Shown piece after piece: positions 16,391-25,732 of a DNA stretch of 64,000 bases. How positions within the stretch are numbered: the first letter of the stretch is position 1; each line of letters begins with the position of its first letter. Source of the DNA: a virus. The notes below the pieces were generated by a model. That model searched no databases and had not been told where the DNA came from. It was given only the letters and a program-made list of their open reading frames with translations. Position numbers and translations under genes: made by a program. Location of the stretch: the IMG/VR virus record IMGVR_UViG_3300027714_000008, positions 34,739 to 98,738 of that record; one strand, given 5' to 3'.

Positions 16391-19300
16391 TTAGTTTAAT
16401 AGGTTGCCAGCGGCATTATATACATTAATTCTATAATGAGAAGCCGCTTGTCCGTCTAAAGTACCAGCATTAACACCACTTGTGCCGTTGACATCAACTG
16501 TTCTAAGGGCAGTTAGTATCTGTGCGGCTGTCTGATCGGCTGTAGCACTTGATTCAATGCCGTCTAGTTTAGTACCATCGGCGGCAACGTCACGACCATC
16601 AACTGTTCCCGATGCGGCAAGGTTGACAACAGTTAACGTACCTGAGCTAGAATTAAAGGTAAGATTAGAACCACTCTTTGGCGGCAATTCGCCTGTCGCA
16701 CCAGTTGTAAATAATGGAAAACAAGTCGTATCACTTGATTCATCTGCTACTGTAACAGCAGTAGCAACAGCTGCTAAAGCAACATCAATATTAGCCGTAC
16801 CATTGAAAGATGTACCACCGATAGTTCTTGCAGTTGCTAATGCAGTTGCAGTTGCCGATAAATCTACTGCAATATTAGCACTACCATTAAATGATGTTCC
16901 ACCAATAGTCCTTGCAGTTGTTAAAGTGGCGGCTGAACCAGATGTGTTTTGATTACCAGTTGCATTAACACCAGCAAGGTTTATATTCGCTGATCCATTA
17001 AATGATACACCACCAATAGTCCTTGCAGTTGCTAATGTAGTTGCGGTATTCGCTAAACCCACTGCAATATTAGCACTACCATTAAATGATGTACCGCCAA
17101 TTGTTCTTGCAGTTGTTAGCGTAGCGGCTGAACCAGATGTGTTTTGATTACCAGTTGCATTAACACCAGCAAGATTTATATTAGCACCACCATTAAACGA
17201 TACGCCACCAATAGTTCTTGCAGTTGCCAATGTAGTTGCAGTTGCGGCATTACCAGTGACTTCACCAGTAAAATTAGTTGCTGTTATTTTACCTGTACTT
17301 GGATTGTAAGTAAGCCCTGTGTCATGTTTTATCGCCGTAACTGCGCCACTTGTTGCCGCGTCAAACTTAATTGTAAAGTTTGTGTTAGTTGATTCGTCTG
17401 CTGTTGTTACAGCACCAGCAGCTGCCCATGATAGTGTTTTGTCACCACTTGTTACTAAGGCTTGTCCAGCAGAACCATCTGCATTTGGCAATGTCCATAT
17501 AACGTTAGCGGATGGAGAAACTGGTTGACCAAATCCTACATAGTTACTTGCGTTACTGTCAAGGAACCTTTGTTCTGTTACTGCTGACACAAGTGATGTT
17601 AATACGCCTGAGCTAGGGTTATATGTTAAGCCAGTATCCGTCTCAATACCCTGTGTCCCTGTTGCACCATCTACGAATGTAGGAAATACTGTTTCATTGG
17701 CTGTATTGTTAGCAGTTGCCGTAATTGCAGTTCCTATTGCTGCAGTGCCAGATGTGTTTTGATTACCAGCAGCATTAACACCAGCAAGGTTTATATTCGC
17801 TGATCCATTAAAGGATACGCCACCGATTGTTCTTGGAGTAGCTAAGATGGTTGCAGTTGCCGCATTACCAGTTAATTCACCTGTAAGTGCGCCCTCAAAT
17901 GTACCAGCTTTAACAATACCCAACGTGACTGAACTATCAGCCATGTTTATAGTACCTGAAACATCAGAGTCGTAAGCGTTTAAGAATGTCCACTTAGTCT
18001 CACTCACATCAAAGAATAGACCCACGTGAGTGTGGCCTATACCTGAGCTACCAGTGTTTCTGTTTGTAAATATACCAGTATCAACATTGATAGGAGATGC
18101 TGAACCTAGCCATGCGTTATTTAATGTGTGACCAGTTACTGCACCAAATTCTACACTAATACCATTTGCTAATGTGTGCGCACTATCGTTAATTCTAATA
18201 TTTTCACCTAGGACAGTAGAAAATGCAGAGTCATAAGAAAACTTGAATGAGTCACCAGCCGAGTCTGCACTATCAATTGCAAGATAGAAAGCTCTGTTGA
18301 CAATATCTGTAAAGTGACCTTTAAGAACCGCATCATCAAGACCTGAACCTGTTACCAATGCAGTGTTTGCATCACCTATTGTATCACCTTGGTTAAGATT
18401 ATTAAATGCGCCACCAATATTGATATTCTGTGTGGATGCGTTTACTTGAGTACCTAAAACTGTTAAGTTATTACCAACAACCAAATTAGTGCCTATGTGA
18501 GCATCACCAATAGTTCTAAAAGTTTGAGTCGTATCATGGCTTAACTCGACCAGAATTTGTCCAGTGCTTGCATGACTTGTTAAAACACGACCAACTGTAA
18601 TTGGAAAGTTAGGGAATGAATTTTCTGTACTAGACAATGCACCAGCTGATGCTCCAAGGAATACAGCGGCATTGGCAGTCAAAGAAGACGTGTCGATGTT
18701 ATTTACTAGACCTGAGTTTGTTACGTACCCAAATGTGCCATTCTCAATATCATGGGTTGCAAGACCAGAAACTTCGTAGTGATCCGCGTTTGATCCGTTT
18801 GCAAGTCCGATTGTAGGTGTAGTACCTTGCACACCAACATAATAGACTGGTTTACCATCAAGGATTGTTGCACCAGATCCGTTATAAACTCTAGTAACTT
18901 GCTCTTGACCAACTTGTAAAGTCATAGCAGCTTCGTCGTTGTAGACTGCTAAAGCACCGAATGCTGAGTCGTAAAATACTCGACCTTCTGCATGTGCAGG
19001 GATAATACCAGAATAATCTAAGAAGCCTGGTGCAATTGAAGTGGCAGTGACAACATCGAATGTTACGTCGTCTGTTGTTGCAACTGCTTGACCAATAGCA
19101 ATGTCGTTGGCATTTACTGTGACACCAGTACCAGCACCAATGTTTAATGTGCGTGTAGCTGCAATAGTACCACCGCCTGTCAAACCTGCACCAGCAGTAA
19201 TTGTTACGCCGGTGTGATCAATATGTTCGTTTGCAACAAATCCACTTAGATTGTCGTGTACGATTTGTCCGTCATTAGTTGTGATGTTATCTGCATTTGC

Positions 19301-20269
19301 AGTTAAACCAGTACCAGCAATAACATTAAGTGTACGATTGGCGGCGATAGTACCACCGCCTGTTAAACCAGTGCCCGCAATAACAGAAACACCTGAGTGA
19401 TCGATATGCTCATTTGCAACAAATCCGCTTAGACTGTCATGTACAATGTCACCATCAGTTGTAGTAATCACACCAGTGCTATCATTGTATGTAATACCAG
19501 TACCACCACTTATAGCGTTCTTAGCGTCACTGTCTGCACGAGCAGTCGTGTAATAAAGGTTACTACCTTCTGTAAGATTAGCTGTAGTGAAAGGACCTAG
19601 TGTAGCAGTTGCAGTAAATGTACCACCATCTGCTGTACCAATTGTTAAGATGCCGTTACTACTATCGTATCCAAATGATGCAACACCTGCAACTGGAAAT
19701 ACTCCAGCAGAGTCTATTAGTCCTTGAGCGTTTACTGTAAATTTTGGAACTAAAGAACCAGAACCATAAGTACCAGCAGTCACACCTGTGTTTGTTATTG
19801 ATATTTTACCAGCGGCAGAGTCGTATGTAATTCCTGTGGAAGCTACTAGCTTGGCTCTTACTTCTGCTACACTAGGACCTGTATATGTTAATACGCCTGT
19901 TGCAGGGACATATGCAAAAGAACCATCTCCACCAGCGTCTGTTAGACTGATTGCGTTCTTTGCATCAGAATCAGCTCTTGCTGTAGTGTAGTATAGATTA
20001 TTACCTTCGCCTAAGTTGGTAGTGCTTTTTGTAGCTATTCGTACATCAAAGGCAGAGTCAACTCTTGATGTTGTATGATACAAATTGCTACTGCCTTCAG
20101 TAATCTCATCTGTATTATCCTTTGATGCTATTTGTGTAGCAACGTATGCTTGCGTAGCAACTGGAAGGTTTGCCTGAGTTATAATGCCACTTACGTTTAC
20201 TGAACTATCAAACGTTGAAGGTCCTTTGACTGTAATGCCATTCTTAACTATAAAATTCTTGTCTGCCAT
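16391..20269 (-). CDS. Long repeat-containing tail fibre protein
   Basis: A 1292-aa fibre-type protein with low Cys and high Thr/Ser/Gly/Asn. The N-terminal third has repeats of NLYYTTARADSDAKNAIS; the middle has GTGLTGGGTIAANRTLNV and VANEHIDHSG repeats; the C-terminal third has at least five copies of TARTIGGVSFNGSANI-type units. All are hallmarks of phage tail fibres. The C-terminus ends INVYNAAGNLLN, a tail shared with the small structural gene at 27.4 kb. Its role is presumably host recognition. It is the last of a four-gene fibre run and is followed by gene 13. Confidence 0.9.
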   Translation of the reverse strand: MADKNFIVKNGITVKGPSTFDSSVNVSGIITQANLPVATQAYVATQIASKDNTDEITEGSSNLYHTTSRVDSAFDVRIATKSTTNLGEGNNLYYTTARADSDAKNAISLTDAGGDGSFAYVPATGVLTYTGPSVAEVRAKLVASTGITYDSAAGKISITNTGVTAGTYGSGSLVPKFTVNAQGLIDSAGVFPVAGVASFGYDSSNGILTIGTADGGTFTATATLGPFTTANLTEGSNLYYTTARADSDAKNAISGGTGITYNDSTGVITTTDGDIVHDSLSGFVANEHIDHSGVSVIAGTGLTGGGTIAANRTLNVIAGTGLTANADNITTNDGQIVHDNLSGFVANEHIDHTGVTITAGAGLTGGGTIAATRTLNIGAGTGVTVNANDIAIGQAVATTDDVTFDVVTATSIAPGFLDYSGIIPAHAEGRVFYDSAFGALAVYNDEAAMTLQVGQEQVTRVYNGSGATILDGKPVYYVGVQGTTPTIGLANGSNADHYEVSGLATHDIENGTFGYVTNSGLVNNIDTSSLTANAAVFLGASAGALSSTENSFPNFPITVGRVLTSHASTGQILVELSHDTTQTFRTIGDAHIGTNLVVGNNLTVLGTQVNASTQNINIGGAFNNLNQGDTIGDANTALVTGSGLDDAVLKGHFTDIVNRAFYLAIDSADSAGDSFKFSYDSAFSTVLGENIRINDSAHTLANGISVEFGAVTGHTLNNAWLGSASPINVDTGIFTNRNTGSSGIGHTHVGLFFDVSETKWTFLNAYDSDVSGTINMADSSVTLGIVKAGTFEGALTGELTGNAATATILATPRTIGGVSFNGSANINLAGVNAAGNQNTSGTAAIGTAITATANNTANETVFPTFVDGATGTQGIETDTGLTYNPSSGVLTSLVSAVTEQRFLDSNASNYVGFGQPVSPSANVIWTLPNADGSAGQALVTSGDKTLSWAAAGAVTTADESTNTNFTIKFDAATSGAVTAIKHDTGLTYNPSTGKITATNFTGEVTGNAATATTLATARTIGGVSFNGGANINLAGVNATGNQNTSGSAATLTTARTIGGTSFNGSANIAVGLANTATTLATARTIGGVSFNGSANINLAGVNATGNQNTSGSAATLTTARTIGGTSFNGSANIAVDLSATATALATARTIGGTSFNGTANIDVALAAVATAVTVADESSDTTCFPLFTTGATGELPPKSGSNLTFNSSSGTLTVVNLAASGTVDGRDVAADGTKLDGIESSATADQTAAQILTALRTVDVNGTSGVNAGTLDGQAASHYRINVYNAAGNLLN
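16780..17260 (-). repeat. Degenerate tandem repeats in the fibre gene
   Basis: At least five imperfect repeats encode TARTIGG(V/T)SFNG(S/G)ANI units, partly alternating with AGVNATGNQNTSG spacers. The longer paired unit of about 180 bp recurs nearly identically (compare 16910-17040 with 17100-17230), which suggests recent duplication. A further diverged copy is near 17750-17850. Confidence 0.8.
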
Positions 20270-20288
20270 GGTTCATTGTCCCCGATGG

Positions 20289-20915
20289 TTATGTGATAAT
20301 TGTTTGGTGGGCTTTAACTAATATTGTATTTGCAGGATTACGTGTAAATTTAACTTCAATTGTGCCTGAGTTATTTGTTACAGCTAAAGATCCTAGATCA
20401 CTATCACCAGTATGTACTATACCATATTCTGTACTTGCTATATTTGTTCCGTCAAATGCAGTCAATATTTTAGAGATTTGTGTCTCTGTAGAACTGCCAT
20501 TGTATGCTGAAATATTAAATTCTATTGCAGTGGATGCACCACCTGTTACATATGATGCAACGATTGTAGCTGATCCGCTTGTTACTGATACACCAACTGG
20601 TTGTGCTTTAACTATACCATTCTTAGTATAAAGAGTGCCAATGTAAGCACCTCTAAATCTTATATCATCTGTGCCAATATCAATCGCATCTGAATCAGAG
20701 GCAAATAATGCACCAGAAATAGTTGCACTATCAAGTGTTTTATTAGTTAGTGTTTGTGCACCCGACGTTGTAACAGATTCAAATCCACCAGCGGTCGAAC
20801 CATTATGTACTCTAATACTATTTAATTGATTATCATATGAGATTTCACCAGCAGCCCCAGTAAAGTTATTATTCTGAGCTGTTGTGCCTCGTCTAAACTG
20901 GACTACTGTAGGCAT
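20289..20915 (-). CDS. Fibre-associated structural protein (208 aa)
   Basis: A 208-aa protein opening with MPTVVQFRRGTTAQNNNFTG and GEISYDNQLNSIRVHNGS, the start typical of phage fibre or fibre-adaptor proteins that carry a trimeric head domain. It continues with TLTNKTLDSATISG (fibre stalk repeat) and a beta-rich C-terminus. It lies in a co-directional run of fibre genes, 19 bp before the long fibre gene, and may form part of the same fibre. Confidence 0.75.
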   Translation of the reverse strand: MPTVVQFRRGTTAQNNNFTGAAGEISYDNQLNSIRVHNGSTAGGFESVTTSGAQTLTNKTLDSATISGALFASDSDAIDIGTDDIRFRGAYIGTLYTKNGIVKAQPVGVSVTSGSATIVASYVTGGASTAIEFNISAYNGSSTETQISKILTAFDGTNIASTEYGIVHTGDSDLGSLAVTNNSGTIEVKFTRNPANTILVKAHQTIIT

Positions 20916-20933
20916 TTATTTAATTCCTTATTT

Positions 20934-21419
20934 CTATACACTTGAATCTACGCCAAGATCTATTGTTGCTAACGAACCTACAGGATTCATACATTCAAAT
21001 GTTCCGCCTGTTGAAATTCCAAACGCATCAATTTGACCTGTTGAGTCTACTGTTCCATAATTACCTTCTGGAAAGTTAACTGCTCCAACGCCTGTTATGA
21101 CTGCGTTATCTACATATATTTTATTTACCGCATCATTATTATCAGAAGGCGAAGATAAATTAACAATCCTAAGACTGTTCATGTTTATCTGACCAGTCAT
21201 TGTTCCACCAGATGTGAGCAATGTTTCTGATTGTGCCGAATCTATTTGAGCCTTTATAGCATCAGAATCAGTAAAAAATTTAACTACATTATCGGCATTT
21301 TTATAAAAAAGTCTTCCGTCTTTATAGTTAATAGCCAATTCACCATAGGCCAAATCGCCAACAAGAGGTATCTTGCCAGCCGAATCTGATTTAAGTAATC
21401 TAATCTCTACGTTAGACAA
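20934..21419 (-). CDS. Fibre-type structural protein (161 aa)
   Basis: A 161-aa protein with GELAINYKDGRLFYKNADN and then TSGGTMTGQINMNSLRI and NDAVNKIYVDN, all standard fibre-stalk motifs (the GGTMTG...I.NL..P...DAVNK.YVD pattern). It has its own exact late box at 21463. Probably a short fibre or fibre base. Confidence 0.8.
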   Translation of the reverse strand: MSNVEIRLLKSDSAGKIPLVGDLAYGELAINYKDGRLFYKNADNVVKFFTDSDAIKAQIDSAQSETLLTSGGTMTGQINMNSLRIVNLSSPSDNNDAVNKIYVDNAVITGVGAVNFPEGNYGTVDSTGQIDAFGISTGGTFECMNPVGSLATIDLGVDSSV

Positions 21420-21462
21420 TGTCTATTCTTTTCTTTTTAGTAAAACTATATAATATTAGTTC

Positions 21463-21470
21463 TATTTATA
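21463..21470 (-). promoter_or_regulatory. T4-type late promoter for the fibre run
   Basis: An exact TATAAATA on the minus strand in the gap before the gene starting at 21419 (44 bp upstream). Confidence 0.85.
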
Positions 21471-21474
21471 ACGA

Positions 21475-22467
21475 TTAATACTCGCCGCCGTCAACAATAT
21501 TCAAAGTTACACCACCATTAACTACAGTGAATTGAGTATTATCAAAGAAAGCTAAACCTCTTTGCGTGTATGAGGCGTTAAATACATTGATTTTAAACTT
21601 ACCGCTTGATGAATCCAAGTTAAAACCGATAGATGCATCAGCAGTAGTTATCTTTGCTCCTACATCAGAATCGAAACCTAAATATGAACCAGCAAGTGTA
21701 CTCGCTTTAAATGGCGCAAGTGAAAATGACGAGTGTGCTATATTAATTGCAGTCGATCCTGTTGGATCTAGTGTATAGTTATCATACACCTTAAATGTCT
21801 TATCTGTTGCGTCTCTGAACATACCAGTAAACGCAAAACCTGAACTATCTTCTTTGCGTCCAGCCGCATAACCAATATCAATAGAAGCGTTTGGGCTTCC
21901 AGCTGAGTCATTAGAGTTAAGCTTGATGTGATGGTCTGCAAGGTTCAAAGTCTCTGAATTAATAACAGTCTGTGTGCCTGTAACTGTAAGCCCACCTGTA
22001 ATTGTGAGATTTGCCAAAGACAAAGTGTCGTCAATATTAATAGCAACGTTGTTATTAGTTACTACTGTTCTTAAACCATTACCACCCGAAAAAGTTAAAG
22101 TGTCAGCTAGGATTGATACAGAATCAGTTCCAGAGTCGCCAGCCAAAGCAATGTTAGTAGCAACACTTATTTCTCCAGCAGAGTCAAGTCTACCATCCGA
22201 AAGTATTTTTATTTGTGGTATTTTTGTGGCTGAACCATAAGTTCCAGCAGTAACATTAACAGGAGGTAAAGCATCCGAGGCTTCCCATTTGCCAACAGAC
22301 GAATCATACGCAAGAAGGTTGCCGTGTGATGCACCCGAAACATCTACGTCAGATAAACTTGCAAATGATCCACCAGATTGAACAATGCTACGTATTGGTG
22401 CGCCAACAACCACTTTTTTTACTTGAGTTTCATTCAACCCAGCGATTATGACAGTTCTATCAACCAT
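21475..22467 (-). CDS. Fibre-type structural protein (330 aa)
   Basis: A 330-aa beta-rich fibre protein. It includes LTVTGTQTVINSETLNLADH, the frequent fibre/stalk motif of marine myoviruses, and LSDVDVSGASHGNLLAYDSS. Gly, Ser and Asn are high and Cys absent. It is 7 bp before the next late box and follows the 118-aa gene. Role inferred: tail fibre or appendage. Confidence 0.78.
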   Translation of the reverse strand: MVDRTVIIAGLNETQVKKVVVGAPIRSIVQSGGSFASLSDVDVSGASHGNLLAYDSSVGKWEASDALPPVNVTAGTYGSATKIPQIKILSDGRLDSAGEISVATNIALAGDSGTDSVSILADTLTFSGGNGLRTVVTNNNVAINIDDTLSLANLTITGGLTVTGTQTVINSETLNLADHHIKLNSNDSAGSPNASIDIGYAAGRKEDSSGFAFTGMFRDATDKTFKVYDNYTLDPTGSTAINIAHSSFSLAPFKASTLAGSYLGFDSDVGAKITTADASIGFNLDSSSGKFKINVFNASYTQRGLAFFDNTQFTVVNGGVTLNIVDGGEY

Positions 22468-22476
22468 AGCTTTGTA

Positions 22477-22833
22477 TTACCTTGTAATCGATGCGTTTAC
22501 GTTAATTCTTCCTTCTAACACTCTTTCAACAATTAACGTAGAAGAGCTATCAAGATACTGTATTTCAGCATCGTAAAGGTATCGACCAGGTTTAAGTATT
22601 TCAGTTTGAGCATTAGTCAAAGAAAGATTTACAATGCCTGATGTCGCAGGGCTTGTAATCACGGCTAAGAAATCGTGGCTATCTGCACTATCAGAATTTA
22701 TTGATCTTTTTAATTTTGCTTTAGCAGAAAAATTAGTTAAATTCTTAGCAGTATCATCTATTGAGTTTACTAAGTGTACTTCAATAGCTACGTCAGTACC
22801 TTGATCTATTTCAATTTCTTCGTATTGTGCCAT
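22477..22833 (-). CDS. Small Ig-like structural protein (118 aa)
   Basis: A 118-aa beta-rich protein: EEIEIDQGTDVAIEVHLVNS, then SAKAKLKRSINSD and GRYLYDAEIQYLDSS. The pattern resembles the N-terminal Ig-like or BppU-like domain of phage baseplate proteins that attach receptor-binding proteins. It has its own late box 31 bp upstream. Possible adaptor for the fibres that follow; not proven. Confidence 0.65.
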   Translation of the reverse strand: MAQYEEIEIDQGTDVAIEVHLVNSIDDTAKNLTNFSAKAKLKRSINSDSADSHDFLAVITSPATSGIVNLSLTNAQTEILKPGRYLYDAEIQYLDSSSTLIVERVLEGRINVNASITR

Positions 22834-22863
22834 GAATGGTACCTTTACTTGTGTTCTTTACAT

Positions 22864-22871
22864 TATTTATA
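22864..22871 (-). promoter_or_regulatory. T4-type late promoter (TATAAATA)
   Basis: An exact TATAAATA on the minus strand, overlapping the stop region of the glycosyltransferase gene and 31 bp before the ATG at 22833. It resets transcription for the fibre genes after the glycosyltransferase cassette. Confidence 0.85.
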
Positions 22872-23649
22872 ACAAATATTTCCCCATACCAGAATAAAAA
22901 ATAGATTCGTGGCAAGAATTAAATACACAAATAGCTTTACTTTCATCATAAAAAACTAATACTTTACCGATCACAGCTCCACCAGCTGCTAATGTAGACT
23001 CTGTGTCTAATCTAATAAAGTAAGATTTATCTGGATCAATGTGAGGTGTAAGTTTACATCTAAAATACCAATCATCTTCACTTAAACTACAAAAATTAGC
23101 ACTAGGAATTTCATAGCTAAAAAATCTATCAATGCCATGATATAGATTAGTATAAAGTTTTATTGATTTTACAAACTTATTATATAAGTCTTGATTCTCA
23201 TTGTTGTACCAAACCATAATTGAAGAATTGTAATAAGGTTTGGTATGTTTCGAAAACTCCTGAAAATAATCATTAGAATAATCATTTAAACTTTCCTCAA
23301 AAACTTGATCTATTAGAGTTAGTTTATTATGTGACGCTTCATCAAATAGATGATCGATATTATTTTGTATCACTACATCTAAATCTAAATAAAGATTGAC
23401 ACCATCATAATCATTTTGTTTAAACATGGTAAGTTTCCACCACCAAGCTTTTAAATCGAGTCGCGTGTCTAATGAAACAATGCTTATTCTTTCGTCAACA
23501 CCCTCAGAATCTTCTGTATAACAATAAAAGTTAAATGGCAAAGTGATGTTTCTCTCTGCCATTCTATAGAGTCTATTTACATGTTCAGCAGTGAACTTGT
23601 CACCCCATTTAACACATACTACGTTGTGTTCCAAATCTTTTGTACCCAT
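22867..23649 (-). CDS. Glycosyltransferase-like protein (260 aa)
   Basis: A 260-aa protein with a Rossmann-type start (NVVCVKWGDKFTAEHVNRLY), an LKAWWWKLTMF segment and a DxD metal/nucleotide-sugar site in NLYLDLDVVI (D89-L-D91), as in GT-A glycosyltransferases of the GT8/capsular type. It overlaps the previous glycosyltransferase gene by 31 bp, so the two are translated together. Donor and acceptor unknown. Last gene of the three-transferase cassette. Confidence 0.72.
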   Translation of the reverse strand: MGTKDLEHNVVCVKWGDKFTAEHVNRLYRMAERNITLPFNFYCYTEDSEGVDERISIVSLDTRLDLKAWWWKLTMFKQNDYDGVNLYLDLDVVIQNNIDHLFDEASHNKLTLIDQVFEESLNDYSNDYFQEFSKHTKPYYNSSIMVWYNNENQDLYNKFVKSIKLYTNLYHGIDRFFSYEIPSANFCSLSEDDWYFRCKLTPHIDPDKSYFIRLDTESTLAAGGAVIGKVLVFYDESKAICVFNSCHESIFYSGMGKYLL

Positions 23650-24284
23650 TCTGCTTTGTCCTCAATCATATTGTCGTCATATATGAAATGTACTAGCTTG
23701 ATTTGATCGCCAAACTTCTCTTGAGTTATCAAAGGCTTGTTATAGTAATCGTAGTATTTATTTATTATATCCTTGTTGTTTCTGGACGAACCTTCTGTAT
23801 GAACACCTAACCATTGGCCTGGGAGTTCCTCTATAAAGTAATTAGAATCAGTAACAAAGTTTTGTTCGCCCATTCCCATAATACCAATTAATTTTCCATA
23901 GTGATTAATCCAGAAATCAGGATTAGAATAAAATTTGTCGTAAACGGCAAGTTGATTATAACCAGGATTAATTTTATAAAACCCACCATTATATTTACAA
24001 CCACTGTTTTTCCACCATCTTGGAAACGCTCCAATATGATTTTCTACAATGTCATAGTTGAATAGTTCATCTAGGCTTCCATTAACAATAATATCTATGT
24101 CCATAACAATGCAAGGATCTTGGCGTTTAAAAAAAGATATTTTATCCCAATGACCATTAGGGCAATCAGTCTTTACAATAAAGTTAAAATCGCCAGAATA
24201 ATTCCTAGCTATGCCATTTTGTAAATTGTCAATATATTTTGAGCTATACTTTTCACCGAAATGTGTTACGCATATATCAATCAT
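23619..24284 (-). CDS. Glycosyltransferase-like protein (221 aa)
   Basis: A 221-aa GT-A-type protein. It opens with IDICVTHFGEKYSSKYIDNL and has the DxD motif in CIVMDIDIIV (D62-I-D64), then a GFYKINPGYNQLAVYDKF segment and a late His/Trp region (PGQWLGVHTEG). It overlaps the oxygenase gene upstream by ATGA and the next transferase downstream by 31 bp, so it belongs to a coupled cassette. The target is unknown; virion or host surface glycans are possible. Confidence 0.72.
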   Translation of the reverse strand: MIDICVTHFGEKYSSKYIDNLQNGIARNYSGDFNFIVKTDCPNGHWDKISFFKRQDPCIVMDIDIIVNGSLDELFNYDIVENHIGAFPRWWKNSGCKYNGGFYKINPGYNQLAVYDKFYSNPDFWINHYGKLIGIMGMGEQNFVTDSNYFIEELPGQWLGVHTEGSSRNNKDIINKYYDYYNKPLITQEKFGDQIKLVHFIYDDNMIEDKAEWVQKIWNTT

Positions 24285-24985
24285 TCAATGCCTATTTCTT
24301 CTAGTACGTCTTCCCAAAAGCCTTTACTTGTTTGATCAAATACATAAGACACTGTAAATCTCCAACAATCAGTAGAAGCCATATGATACACCAAGTTTTC
24401 AGGACCATCTTCATATGATCCAAAGTAAAAGGCTTTAGCTTGCCAACCCACTTTATCTTTTACTAAAACTTCTTCACCAGTTTTAGGATCTACATGTTTC
24501 CAATACCCATCACCAGTTTCAGACCAAGTTAAAACTATATTGTAACTTGGTGCGTTTGCATTATTATGCCAACCAATGTAGCCACCAGGAGGGTACACAG
24601 CCGCCAAAGCATTAGATCTAGTGCTTAAAATAGAAGACAACTTTTTATTAAGCCTTATGTAGTTGTCATTAAAGTATTTCTCTTTGATTTTATCATCGTC
24701 TGTCCTTGGAGTTCTATCCCAATAATCAGATGTTTTTACTTGCTTAAATGTATACCCATAAAGACATTCAGGATAACCATCGTGGTCTTTATAATCAGCC
24801 ATGATTTTCTTTTTGTATGCGTCACTTATATTTTCTTCACGTTTGTTTTTTTCGTTGTTTGCATTTATAAGATAAGCATGTTTTTTAAAAGATTCTAAAT
24901 CGTTATACCAAAGGTCTTTAAACTCATTGAGTGTATCAAGAACTTCGTTATTAACAATGTTAACACTTGTCATAGTCTTTGTCAT
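24281..24985 (-). CDS. 2OG-Fe(II) oxygenase-like protein (234 aa)
   Basis: A 234-aa protein whose C-terminal half looks like a 2-oxoglutarate/iron(II) oxygenase: PPGGYIGWHNNANAPSYNIV gives the first metal His (H140), and YHMASTDCWRFTVSY gives the distal His (H201) and the 2OG-binding Arg (R209). The position that is Asp in the classical HxD triad is Asn here (N142), so it may use a His dyad like the Asp/Asn hydroxylases, or be altered in activity. The N-terminal 110 residues are helical and charged. It lies between glycosyltransferase genes. Confidence 0.65.
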   Translation of the reverse strand: MTKTMTSVNIVNNEVLDTLNEFKDLWYNDLESFKKHAYLINANNEKNKREENISDAYKKKIMADYKDHDGYPECLYGYTFKQVKTSDYWDRTPRTDDDKIKEKYFNDNYIRLNKKLSSILSTRSNALAAVYPPGGYIGWHNNANAPSYNIVLTWSETGDGYWKHVDPKTGEEVLVKDKVGWQAKAFYFGSYEDGPENLVYHMASTDCWRFTVSYVFDQTSKGFWEDVLEEIGIE

Positions 24986-24988
24986 TCT

Positions 24989-25732
24989 TCAATACCGATC
25001 ATATTTTTCTATTAAACCGCTGTAGTGTTGGATTATAACACCTTTCTCTGGCTTTGTAAACCCTTTAATTTCATACGTCATATACCAATTCCATCTCTCA
25101 CCATCTTCAAAGGAACCTACTTTAAGATCTTTATAATAAGGGTGTTCCTCTGTTAAAAACCATAAAGTGAATTGATCGAATTGACGTAATACTTCTGGAT
25201 GCAAATCAAAATCTTGTTTACCATCTTTATATGCAGGCCACCAATTTCCAGCAAATTGATTGCGGTAATATTCGTTCCACATTTTCATAAAACTTTGAAC
25301 TATAGGTTTTCTAATATCATAAAGAACTATGCCACCACAAAGTTTCATTTCTCCACCACGCCACTTACGAATTGCAAACAAAGAATCTTTGTCCACAGGC
25401 AAATCAACAAAGGCTATGTCGTTTCCTTTAAGTTGATCAAATGCAAACTCAATATCTTCATGTATGATTTCTACGTCAGCGTCAACATACATTGTAATAT
25501 CAAAAGGAGTCTTATCTAAAGCCCATAGCTTTTCTCTTACATGGTCACCGCAATATATTAAGTGGTCCGCAATAGATTCGCGCCCATCACAGAAAGCTTC
25601 CTCTGTAACAAGACAAACTTTAGCGTCTGGATAGTTATCTCTAATAGAATTTATTGCGTTTATAGCTAAATCAAAAAACCTAGGTTTAGTAGATGCTACA
25701 AGTAAAAACCCTTTAGTCGGTTCCGTTTTCAT
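24989..25732 (-). CDS. Glycosyltransferase-like protein (247 aa)
   Basis: A 247-aa GT-A-type protein with GFLLVASTKPRFFDLAINAI at the N-terminus, a DxD site in MYVDADVEII (D84-A-D86) and MKLCGGIVLYDIRKP, where the GG-x-x-LY pattern recalls GT8 enzymes. It is the first gene of the cassette, overlapping the coiled-coil 156-aa gene by 20 bp. It differs strongly from the other two transferases here, suggesting that each adds a different sugar or acts on a different target. Confidence 0.75.
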   Translation of the reverse strand: MKTEPTKGFLLVASTKPRFFDLAINAINSIRDNYPDAKVCLVTEEAFCDGRESIADHLIYCGDHVREKLWALDKTPFDITMYVDADVEIIHEDIEFAFDQLKGNDIAFVDLPVDKDSLFAIRKWRGGEMKLCGGIVLYDIRKPIVQSFMKMWNEYYRNQFAGNWWPAYKDGKQDFDLHPEVLRQFDQFTLWFLTEEHPYYKDLKVGSFEDGERWNWYMTYEIKGFTKPEKGVIIQHYSGLIEKYDRY

